Shown: positions 12,634 to 20,135 of the stretch, one piece after another
How the letters are laid out: every line of letters starts with the position of its first letter
Numbering within the stretch: position 1 is the first letter of the stretch
Source of the DNA: a virus
IMG/VR virus record: IMGVR_UViG_3300020193_000120
Location: 1-27,030 of that record
Direction: 5' to 3' (one strand)
Length of the DNA: 27,030 nt
The notes under the pieces: model-generated
What the model was told of the DNA's origin: nothing
Databases searched by the model: none
The model's input: only the letters and a program-made list of their open reading frames with translations
Position numbers and translations under genes: made by a program

Positions 12634-13305
12634 ATGGCAAGCAAACTCATTGGGATTGTAGGTGCCACTGGTACAGGTAAGTCTACCGCCATTAAACACC
12701 TAGACCCCAAATCCACTTACATTATTAACGTAGCAAAGAAAGAACTACCATTCAAGGGAGCAGAAAAACTGTACAACAGAGAAAACAAGAATTATGATGA
12801 GATTGATGACGCAAATGAAATCACACGCAGATTGCGCATTCTCTCAGACAAAGCTCCTCATATTAAAACAATTGTAATTGAGGACAGTAACTACATTATG
12901 GGCTTTACTATTGTTTCCAAAGCAACAGATCCAGGTTATACTAAGTTTAGCTTGATGGCTAAAGAAATGGTAGAGCTGTTCAGAGAGGCTCGTAAGCTTC
13001 GTGATGATATTACAGTGTTCTATGTTACACACCCTGAAACTATTGAGGATGGTGGTGATATTGTAGGATACAAAATTAAGACCGCTGGTAAACTGATTGA
13101 TAATCAAGTTTTGCTAGAGGGACTTATGACTATATGCTTGTACACTTACATAGATGAAAATAAAGACGGTACAGCGAAATATAGTTTGATTACTAATCGA
13201 TTCAAGAAAATGCCCGCAAAAAGTCCTGATGGAATGTTTGAGGATATCAAAATTCCTAATAACTTACAGCTGGTACTAGACAAAGTACATAATTATTATC
13301 AATAA
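12634..13305 (+). CDS. Sak4-like (AAA24) RecA-fold ATPase
   Basis: Residues 10-18, GATGTGKST, form a Walker A motif and KTIVIEDSN (78-86) a Walker B strand with Glu83-Asp84. The length (223 aa), single RecA-type core and the neighbouring ssDNA-binding-like gene fit the Sak4/AAA24 family, single-strand annealing or recombination ATPases common in phages including crAss-like ones. It would act with the next gene on ssDNA during replication and recombination. A good promoter lies directly upstream, so it is the first gene of the replication operon. Confidence 0.8.
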   Translation: MASKLIGIVGATGTGKSTAIKHLDPKSTYIINVAKKELPFKGAEKLYNRENKNYDEIDDANEITRRLRILSDKAPHIKTIVIEDSNYIMGFTIVSKATDPGYTKFSLMAKEMVELFREARKLRDDITVFYVTHPETIEDGGDIVGYKIKTAGKLIDNQVLLEGLMTICLYTYIDENKDGTAKYSLITNRFKKMPAKSPDGMFEDIKIPNNLQLVLDKVHNYYQ

Positions 13306-13324
13306 ACAATTAAATCTAGAAAGC

Positions 13325-14194
13325 ATGTCAAACATTGGAGGAAAACTAAAACAAGTAAAAGAACTACCAGAATTTAAAAAGAGCGTAGGTCTATTTGAAG
13401 CAAAAGTGGTTGCTATCAATCCCACAGCAGAGGAGTGCAAAGACCTTTTGAACTTTGAATTAAAAGAGGACAGCAAAATGACTGAGTACCTCACTAAGAG
13501 TGATGATAACATCACTGTTCTTCGTGTAGATGTCTGGTTAGAACACGTTAAGAACAAAGAAAAGTTTAAGGTGCAGTTCTATCTAAAAAACAGAGAGTCC
13601 CTTAATAAAGCGAACACCAAGAAACAGTATATCAACAATATTGGTACTACCACTTGGGCTGATGATGCTAACAATCTACCTGACTGGTTTACTAGCAGAG
13701 ATTATCGCGTAGCATTTGAGGGAGAGGACGAGTTGTATGGTTTCTTACGTACATGGTTAGGTAAACTTGACTATCGTGAGGCAGAAACTGTTCTACAGCT
13801 TGATTGGAAACCCCTCATGAAGGGTAACACTAAAGACATGAAGAGCTTAGTAAATGGAGCGTTCACTACAAATATTGTAGCTCTTGCCACTATCAGAACT
13901 GTAGCAAAAGAAGATGGTACAAAGGAATATCAGAGTGTGTATAACAAAGGTTTCCTGCCATCTTATAGCTTGAAGAACTTCCGTTTAATTAACTATAGTG
14001 ATGAGAAGGTATTAAAACCTCTTCGTGAGAAAAGGAAAGCCACGCTTAAACCACATGAGCGTTTTGTTGTAGATGTTACAGGAGAATATGGTTGTAAAGA
14101 GTTTTATATTTTGCGTGATTTGCAAGAGTATAATGCTGAGAACAACCTTGCAGCTTCTGATAAGACTATTGCAGACGGCGATTCATCATATTAA
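13325..14194 (+). CDS. Phage ssDNA-binding-protein-like
   Basis: The protein (289 aa) has a beta-rich N-terminal half with features of an OB fold (VGLFEAKVVAINPTAEEC, ITVLRVDVWLEHV, KFKVQFYLKN) and many aromatic and Lys/Arg residues, and an acidic, unstructured C-terminus (ASDKTIADGDSSY), as in many SSBs, though without the bacterial DDDIPF tip. The identification rests mainly on its place directly after a Sak4-like ATPase, an arrangement I recall from crAss-like phages. A strong terminator follows. Confidence 0.55.
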   Translation: MSNIGGKLKQVKELPEFKKSVGLFEAKVVAINPTAEECKDLLNFELKEDSKMTEYLTKSDDNITVLRVDVWLEHVKNKEKFKVQFYLKNRESLNKANTKKQYINNIGTTTWADDANNLPDWFTSRDYRVAFEGEDELYGFLRTWLGKLDYREAETVLQLDWKPLMKGNTKDMKSLVNGAFTTNIVALATIRTVAKEDGTKEYQSVYNKGFLPSYSLKNFRLINYSDEKVLKPLREKRKATLKPHERFVVDVTGEYGCKEFYILRDLQEYNAENNLAASDKTIADGDSSY

Positions 14195-14218
14195 TTCCTC
14201 CCTTTCGTTCCCTTAACA

Positions 14219-14253
14219 AGCCCCTGTCAGAATTGATGGGGGCTAACTTTTTT
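14219..14253 (+). terminator. Rho-independent terminator after the ssDNA-binding gene
   Basis: Arms 14219-14229 (AGCCCCTGTCA) and 14234-14244 (TGATGGGGGCT) form an 11-bp stem with two G-U pairs and a GAAT loop, followed by AAC and six T (14248-14253). It ends 4 bases before the next ATG. This would cap high expression of the ATPase and ssDNA-binding pair and let a fraction of polymerases read into the primase genes. Confidence 0.9.
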
Positions 14254-14257
14254 AATT

Positions 14258-14650
14258 ATGATAAACATACCTGTAAGTGCTGGAGAAGTGATTGATAAGA
14301 TATCAATCCTTCAAATTAAGATGAACAAGATAAAAGATGCTTCCAAACTAGAGTTTGTATCTAAAGAGCTTAAACTACTGATGGATATATCACAAGAGTG
14401 GTTAGTTCGCTATGATTTGGACGATCTTCTAGCTGAGCTTAAACATGTAAATGGAACACTTTGGGAAGTAGAAGATAAACTACGTGTTATGGAAAGAGAT
14501 CATGATTTTAGTGACAAGTTTATAGAGCTTGCTAGAGCTGTCTATTTTCTGAATGACAAGCGGTTTTCTTTGAAAAATCAAGTGAACTTGATGACTAATT
14601 CTATTATTAATGAAGTGAAAGACTACGTTAAATACAATGATCAAGGGTAA
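14258..14650 (+). CDS. DUF6165-like protein, 130 aa
   Basis: The start INIPVSAGEVIDKISILQIKM matches the hallmark of DUF6165 (IPVSxGExIDKITILEIK), a family of helical proteins mostly seen in bacterial surface-polysaccharide loci and occasionally in phages. The rest is helical (LWEVEDKLRVMERDHDFSD, AVYFLNDKRF), also as in that family. The function is unknown. The start lies only 4 bases after the terminator T-run, so its message must come by read-through or from a promoter upstream of the hairpin. It overlaps the primase gene by 14 bases. Confidence 0.7.
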   Translation: MINIPVSAGEVIDKISILQIKMNKIKDASKLEFVSKELKLLMDISQEWLVRYDLDDLLAELKHVNGTLWEVEDKLRVMERDHDFSDKFIELARAVYFLNDKRFSLKNQVNLMTNSIINEVKDYVKYNDQG

Positions 14651-15641
14651 AATTAAGGTGCCTTTAATGGCTGAATCGATTCTTAGTAAGATAACAGAGT
14701 ATGATATATTCATGTACTACATGCCTCATAAGAATTGGAAGCTGAATGTAGTGGCTATGTCTCCTTTTAGACAGGAACGTAAACCTTCCTTTATTATTGG
14801 TAATAAGATTGGTAGACTAACATATATAGATTTTGGTGATACTAGCAAAAGAGGTGATTGCTTTAATTTTGTACAACAGCTGTATAATTTACCTGATCTC
14901 AAGACTGTCTTGATAATGATAGACAGAGATTTCAAGCTTGGCATTCGCAGTGGTGAACACTCTGAAGAGTATAAAATCATCACATCAGCCTATAAACAGC
15001 CTGAGGACCTAGGTAAGCGCTATTCCCTGATTCAGGTGATTACGCGTAAGTTCACTAATGAAGAGCTAGCCTATTGGAACCAGTATTATCAGGACGTAGA
15101 AGATTTAAAGCTTAACCAAATCTATTCTATCAAAACTCTTTATTTTAACAAGGGGAGGTATCCTTTAAAGGAGACAGAACTCAGGTTTGGTTATTTCTAT
15201 GATGGCCATTGGAAAATCTATCGTCCGTTTAGTGACAAGAAGAAAAAGTGGTCACCTAATAACGTACCAATGACAGCTATGGATGGTAAAAATGATATTA
15301 TTAATTGCAGTCTAGCTTTCATTAATAAGAGCAAGAAGGATTATATGGTGATGAAAAAGGTTTATCCTTGCTGCTGTGCTGTTCAAAACGAGGGTGTAGG
15401 CTGTTTCTCCCCAGAAAATGTGGAGTATATAAAAGCTAACTCTGACAAACAAGTTCTGTCTTTTGACAGTGACGTAACAGGTGTTAAAAACAGTCAGCAG
15501 ATCACCAAACTGTTTGATTTTGATTACATAAATGTTCCAAAACGTTATTTGAAGGAGGGAATCAAAGACTGGGCTGATCTAGCCAGGATACATGGACTCA
15601 AGAAGATTGAGGATTATTTACGATTTAAAACAATTATCTAA
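14637..15641 (+). CDS. DnaG-like primase without zinc-finger cysteines
   Basis: Residues 42-80 (SPFRQERKPSFIIG ... YIDFGDTSKRGDCFNFVQ) align with the CHC2 zinc-finger region of DnaG (CPFHxExTPSF ... GDxxxFV), but most zinc-binding Cys and His are replaced. The Toprim part follows: INKSKKDYMVMKKVYP (about 229-244), where a Lys/Ser stands in place of the usual Glu, then VLSFDSDVTGVKNS with Asp277 and Asp279, the metal-binding pair. At 334 aa it is a compact phage primase making RNA primers for replication. Similar KS-KD Toprim variants occur in other phage primases as I recall. No helicase domain is fused. Confidence 0.75.
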   Translation: MIKGKIKVPLMAESILSKITEYDIFMYYMPHKNWKLNVVAMSPFRQERKPSFIIGNKIGRLTYIDFGDTSKRGDCFNFVQQLYNLPDLKTVLIMIDRDFKLGIRSGEHSEEYKIITSAYKQPEDLGKRYSLIQVITRKFTNEELAYWNQYYQDVEDLKLNQIYSIKTLYFNKGRYPLKETELRFGYFYDGHWKIYRPFSDKKKKWSPNNVPMTAMDGKNDIINCSLAFINKSKKDYMVMKKVYPCCCAVQNEGVGCFSPENVEYIKANSDKQVLSFDSDVTGVKNSQQITKLFDFDYINVPKRYLKEGIKDWADLARIHGLKKIEDYLRFKTII

Positions 15642-15652
15642 ACTACAAACAA

Positions 15653-16429
15653 ATGAAACGTGTAAATTATGACACTACTAAAGAGCTAGTGTTAAGTACC
15701 CCTTTGCCCACAGAAACAAGGACCTACAAACCTATTTCTCATGAGCAACTTGTTGATCTCACACTCAACAGCATACAGGGCGCTGGTTTTCAGCTTGACA
15801 AAGAGTTATACACTTGGGGTAACTCAGGTAATATAGCCACTGGTAGATATACCATTAATAATGTGACAGACAATGAAATGCAATTGCAGATTGGTTGGCA
15901 GAATAGCTATGATAAAAGCCTATCCCTGAAGTTTGCCATTGGTACACACATCTTTATTTGCTCAAATGGCTGTGTTTCAGGTGATTATGGTGCTTTTAGG
16001 AAGAAGCATGTAGGCACTGTGCAAGAGTTTACACCTACAGCTATTACAGAATACATTAAGCAAGCAGGAGAAGCTTTTCGTAGAATCCAGAAAGAACGTG
16101 ATTCTATGAAGCAGATTAAAGCTAATAAACGTGTGTCTGCTGAGTTAATAGGTAGACTCTTCTTAGAAGAGAAGCTCATTAACTCTTTACAGCTTAATAT
16201 TATTGCTAAAGAAATGGAAGCGCCTAGCTTTAATTATAACTGCCCAGGAAGCATGTGGGAGCTTTATAACCATGTTACCCACTCCTTAAAAGAGTCTTCC
16301 CCAAGATTCAATATGAGTGACCACATTAGAGCACACAGCTTCTTTGTAAATGCAGCAGGTATATTAGTAACACCTACAGAAATAACAGTTCCTGAAACAG
16401 GAGTTTTACAACAATTAGAAATGTTTTAA
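15653..16429 (+). CDS. DUF932-like phage/plasmid protein, 258 aa
   Basis: The block ISHEQLVDLTLNSI ... MQLQIGWQNSYDKSLSLKFA, followed by IGTHIFICSNGCVSGDYGAF, matches the DUF932 plan: a helix, a strand with RNSYD-like motif, then a strand with CxNG. The C-terminal half is helical. DUF932 proteins are frequent on plasmids and phages and linked to DNA metabolism by context only. It starts 11 bases after the primase gene and probably belongs to the same transcript. Confidence 0.6.
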   Translation: MKRVNYDTTKELVLSTPLPTETRTYKPISHEQLVDLTLNSIQGAGFQLDKELYTWGNSGNIATGRYTINNVTDNEMQLQIGWQNSYDKSLSLKFAIGTHIFICSNGCVSGDYGAFRKKHVGTVQEFTPTAITEYIKQAGEAFRRIQKERDSMKQIKANKRVSAELIGRLFLEEKLINSLQLNIIAKEMEAPSFNYNCPGSMWELYNHVTHSLKESSPRFNMSDHIRAHSFFVNAAGILVTPTEITVPETGVLQQLEMF

Positions 16430-16430
16430 T

Positions 16431-16649
16431 ATGAATTTAAACAGACATATTTGGGAAGGTTGGACTGTACAAGATTTTGTTAATAATTTAGAGCCATTAT
16501 TTAATCAGATAATGAGTAATAATTCTTGGCAGAAACCTTTCAAGGATAAAGCAGAATTGAAACAATGGTGCAAGGATAATCAACCATATTACAAAAAACA
16601 TATTCCTGAAGTGTTTAGTTATTTTAAAAATAAAATAAATGGATTTTGA
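16431..16649 (+). CDS. Small hypothetical protein, 72 aa
   Basis: Unrecognised. It is Trp- and Asn-rich and helical (MNLNRHIWEGWTVQDFVNNL ... HIPEVFSYFKNKINGF). It starts one base after the DUF932-like stop and overlaps the glycosylase start by 11 bases, so it is translated as part of the same unit and may be a partner of either protein. Confidence 0.6.
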   Translation: MNLNRHIWEGWTVQDFVNNLEPLFNQIMSNNSWQKPFKDKAELKQWCKDNQPYYKKHIPEVFSYFKNKINGF

Positions 16650-17358
16650 AAAATTTAAAGATCAGTTTGATGAAAGCTGGCATGCTAAAATGAAACCTTT
16701 CATTGAAAGCGATGAATGTGATGATATCTATAAGTTTCTCAAAAAGGAAGCAAAGAGGGGTAAGAAGATTGCTCCCCTTTCTTCTAATACTTTTAGGGCT
16801 TTTAGAGAAACTAAGTTTAATGAGCTATCTGCAGTGATGGTTGGAATGTGTCCCTATCACACGTTTAAGAACAATGAGCCTGTAGCAGATGGTCTGCTTA
16901 TGGGTTGTTCTTCAACAGGATATCCACAGCCTTCATTAGATAAGTTTTACGATGGTCTTGAGGTGGAGCTTTACAACGGTCTCAATCTCAAACTGAAAAA
17001 GAATCCAGATGTTAGTTATTTAGCTAACCAAGGTGTACTTATGCTTAACGCAGCACTCACAGTGGAAATGGGTAAAGCAGGTTCTCATAATGCTATTTGG
17101 GAACCATTTATGAAGTATCTACTAGAGAATGTGTTGAACACAACTGGTGTTCCCTTTATCTTCCTAGGTAAAGACGCAGCTAAATATGAACGTCACTTAC
17201 CACCTTTTACATGGTCCTTTGCTTTAAGTCATCCAGCCTCTGCAAGCTACAAAAATACAGATTGGAATACAGAGGGTGTATTTACAAAGGTGAATAAGAT
17301 TCTTAAAGAGAACAATAATTATAAAATCGATTGGTTGGACCAAGAGCCACCATTCTAA
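16639..17358 (+). CDS. ung: Family 1 uracil-DNA glycosylase homologue with altered active site
   Basis: The fold is clearly UDG family 1: VMVGMCPYH (67-74) corresponds to the water-activating motif GQDPYH, GVLMLNAALTV (132-142) to GVLLLNxxLTV with the uracil-binding Asn137, SHPASAS (197-203) to HPSPLS with His198, and the end YKIDWLDQEPPF to IDW of bacterial enzymes. However the catalytic Asp (Asp64 in E. coli) is Cys71, the preceding Gln is Met70, and the uracil-stacking Phe (F77) is not evident in DGLLMGCSS. Full length at 239 aa. Either catalysis is lost and it serves as a binding or structural protein, as poxvirus D4 does in a polymerase complex, or the chemistry is altered. Confidence 0.85.
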   Translation: MDFEKFKDQFDESWHAKMKPFIESDECDDIYKFLKKEAKRGKKIAPLSSNTFRAFRETKFNELSAVMVGMCPYHTFKNNEPVADGLLMGCSSTGYPQPSLDKFYDGLEVELYNGLNLKLKKNPDVSYLANQGVLMLNAALTVEMGKAGSHNAIWEPFMKYLLENVLNTTGVPFIFLGKDAAKYERHLPPFTWSFALSHPASASYKNTDWNTEGVFTKVNKILKENNNYKIDWLDQEPPF

Positions 17359-17372
17359 ATCAACATTTACTA

Positions 17373-17768
17373 ATGAAACCTTTAAAAATTGGAGAGAATC
17401 TCACCTTAAATGCAGGTGATTTTATTGTGATTGCCTCAGGTGGCCATTTAGATTATGGCTGGTATTGTGGACAGGGTAGATATGCATCTACACTGCATTA
17501 TTACAGCATATGGAGTCCTGGAAGTGCTTTAGAAGACTTTGAGAGGTATGAAAAGGGAGAAAAATTAGCCTCATGGATAACCAAGAAGTTTGAAAGAAGC
17601 AAAGGATTCACTTCTAAATGCTTCTTTAAGAACTTCCTGAACAGCTATTATGAGAGCAGAATTCTGAAGCCAGCTAATCCAGATGACTTATTTACACATC
17701 CAGAGCAACTAGCAAAATACAAAAAATCAAAAGAAGCACTAATCAGAATTAAATTTCTAAATAAATGA
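17373..17768 (+). CDS. Hypothetical protein before rIIA, 131 aa
   Basis: The N-terminal half is beta-rich with Gly (ENLTLNAGDFIVIASGGHLD, YGWYCGQGRYASTLHYYSIW), the C-terminal half helical and basic. I do not recognise a family. ATG 17373 (MKPLKIGENL) is chosen over an upstream TTG at 17331 that lies inside the glycosylase gene. Its stop overlaps the rIIA start as ATGA. Confidence 0.65.
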   Translation: MKPLKIGENLTLNAGDFIVIASGGHLDYGWYCGQGRYASTLHYYSIWSPGSALEDFERYEKGEKLASWITKKFERSKGFTSKCFFKNFLNSYYESRILKPANPDDLFTHPEQLAKYKKSKEALIRIKFLNK

Positions 17769-20125
17769 TCTTAGAAAAACAGAAAGAGTCAATGATTCAT
17801 CAAGAGGGTGAATCACAAGAGTCTATAGATATGTCTTTAGACTTAGAATCAGCACAGGTGTTGATGCAGATGCTGAGCAAGAATTTGTATTCAGATGCTA
17901 TTGGTTCCACTGTTCGTGAGTGTGCTAGTAATGCACTAGACAGTCATAGAAGAGATGGTGTGGACAAACCTATTATAGTTAGTCTTAAGGCTAATAAAGA
18001 CAACAGTTATGAATTCTCTGTAGAGGATTTTGGTATTGGTTTGGATGCTGATGACGTAAAGAATATCATCAGTAAGTATGGTAAATCCACTAAACGTGAT
18101 AGCGCCACAGAACTAGGTATGATGGGACTAGGTTTCAAAGCTCCGTTAGCGTACACATCTAGTTTCTATTTTGTCTGTCGTAAAGATGGAATGGAACGCA
18201 AGTATATGATGTACGAGGGTGAAGATGTTAACACCATCGATCTCCTTTATGAAGCACCCACAGATCAATCTAACGGTGTTAAGGTGATTGTACCTGTTAA
18301 GTATAGCGATAGATGGCAATTTGAAAAAAAAATCAAGGAACAACTTTCTTATTTTGAGAGTGTCTATTTTGATGTTCCTAATATAAAGAATGATTTTGTA
18401 ATTACACGCCATGAATTCTTTCAGTTTTCTGAGATAGCTAGTGATACCAGTATGCACATTTGTTTAGATGATGTGTATTATCCGTTGGACTTTAGTAAGC
18501 TTGGCATCAATCGTATTGATTTACCTATAGCACTTAGATTTAGCCTGACAAATGGAATATTTCCCACTCCTAACAGGGAATCCATCAGATACACACAGGA
18601 AGCTAAAGCTATTATTTTAGAGAGACTAGCACAGGTTGCTGACTATTTCGTTGAGAAATACAATGAGACAATAAAAGACACTGAGGATTTAAAAGCTGTA
18701 ATTAATTATTTCAATAGTGACAGTCGTTATCTGAACGTCGCTCATCTTATCAATAACTTGGGTAAGACTTCTTGGGATATACATCTTCTATGTAAATTTG
18801 CTACAGTGAAGATGATTTCTCCTAAACTTAAGGGAATTAATCTTCTGAGCATGGAGCGTATAGTAAGAGTTCAGGAGTATATTCTTAGTGAGTATGATGC
18901 TAAGTATTATGTCAATGCTAGAACTATGCGTGAAGCCAAGCGTCACTCTAATGCCACATCTATCAGGAATCTCACTAAAACTACGTATGTATATTATGGA
19001 GACAGAATTAGTGGTCTTAAGAAAGACTATCTCAAGCACATACAGCCTGATAAGCATACAGATGCTCTGATTGTCAGAAAGTCTAGGAGTTTCCCTTTAC
19101 GTAACAAAAATGGTAGAGGTGACTATGACAACTATTACACAATACTCCAGCTCGATCAACATCCCAAGACTGAATGGAGACAAAGAATTCAGGAGTTTCA
19201 ATCAATTGTTAATAGATATGTTAACACCTTTGTCAATATTGATAAAGTGGAGGTTCCTCAAAGCTTTATTGATAGCAGAAAGAAACAGCGTATCACCACT
19301 GGTAAAATCAAGGGTGTTGATAGCACTTCTGGTGTTCCTCGTAAAATTAAGCTGAAGGGTGAAATGATATGTAAGCAGGCTGAACATCTAGAACGCTGGG
19401 TGGATAGTAAAAACTGTAAGTGGGTAAGCAAGATATACGACATGTCCAAGTTTCATCAGAACAAGTTCATCCTGGTTTATGGTAAACAGGAAGATGCTGA
19501 AAAGATGGATAAATGGTTCAAACCTACACGTACCATGAATGTAGAACTTGCTATTCTTAGTGACAGAGAAACCAAACTTGTGGAGAAGGTACAATTACAT
19601 AACCTAATATCATTTAGTAAATTTATGGAAGGAAAGAATAAACTATTCCAACGAGTAGCAACAGCCTGTCTAATTGATCAGGTATATGATGAGTATAGAA
19701 ATGTCTTCCAAAATGTAGAAGCTCTTGAAAACATCTCCAAAGATTTATTTGATAAGATTAAAAGACTTATTAAATATAGAAGTGATAACTTTAGAGATAT
19801 TGATGATGAGTTTAGAAGCATCATCATTGAGCATGCTAGATCTATCAACCAGTTTGACACTACAATTGTTAATGACTGTCTAGAACTAAAAGCATTATGT
19901 GTCAAACTGCCATTCATAAATGCTATGATGGGTAGTATCCATCGCTATGGAAGAATAAGTGGTATACCTAGTGATATACAAATGGTACAAGCTTTTATAG
20001 ATCTATTCAAGTATCACGGACACAGGATTGACTGGAAGAATTACAACATACGTATGAATGAAGACCTCCCTTTGGAAGAAACGCTAACAACGGAAACTGT
20101 TGAAGAATTAATCACGCAAATTTAA
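17765..20125 (+). CDS. rIIA: RIIA-like GHKL ATPase
   Basis: A GHKL (Bergerat) ATP-binding fold is at the N-terminus: N box STVRECASNALDS with Glu52, Asn56 and Asp59; G1 box EDFGIGLD (Asp88, Gly90, Gly92); and G2 box GMMGLGFKAPLAY (118-130). The rest (786 aa in total) matches the size of T4 RIIA and its relatives. RIIA with RIIB protects T4 infection against the lambda RexAB abortive system and is loosely linked to membrane and replication; relatives are common in crAss-like phages. The next gene is the RIIB partner, 10 bases downstream. It overlaps the preceding gene by 4 bases. Confidence 0.88.
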   Translation: MILEKQKESMIHQEGESQESIDMSLDLESAQVLMQMLSKNLYSDAIGSTVRECASNALDSHRRDGVDKPIIVSLKANKDNSYEFSVEDFGIGLDADDVKNIISKYGKSTKRDSATELGMMGLGFKAPLAYTSSFYFVCRKDGMERKYMMYEGEDVNTIDLLYEAPTDQSNGVKVIVPVKYSDRWQFEKKIKEQLSYFESVYFDVPNIKNDFVITRHEFFQFSEIASDTSMHICLDDVYYPLDFSKLGINRIDLPIALRFSLTNGIFPTPNRESIRYTQEAKAIILERLAQVADYFVEKYNETIKDTEDLKAVINYFNSDSRYLNVAHLINNLGKTSWDIHLLCKFATVKMISPKLKGINLLSMERIVRVQEYILSEYDAKYYVNARTMREAKRHSNATSIRNLTKTTYVYYGDRISGLKKDYLKHIQPDKHTDALIVRKSRSFPLRNKNGRGDYDNYYTILQLDQHPKTEWRQRIQEFQSIVNRYVNTFVNIDKVEVPQSFIDSRKKQRITTGKIKGVDSTSGVPRKIKLKGEMICKQAEHLERWVDSKNCKWVSKIYDMSKFHQNKFILVYGKQEDAEKMDKWFKPTRTMNVELAILSDRETKLVEKVQLHNLISFSKFMEGKNKLFQRVATACLIDQVYDEYRNVFQNVEALENISKDLFDKIKRLIKYRSDNFRDIDDEFRSIIIEHARSINQFDTTIVNDCLELKALCVKLPFINAMMGSIHRYGRISGIPSDIQMVQAFIDLFKYHGHRIDWKNYNIRMNEDLPLEETLTTETVEELITQI

Positions 20126-20135
20126 ACAAACCAAT

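Noticed and set aside
17900-19920. Several open frames of 60-100 codons on the - strand and in other + frames within rIIA
   Set aside because: They lie fully inside a gene with clear GHKL motifs, have no leaders or homologous features, and reflect the codon pattern of the real gene.
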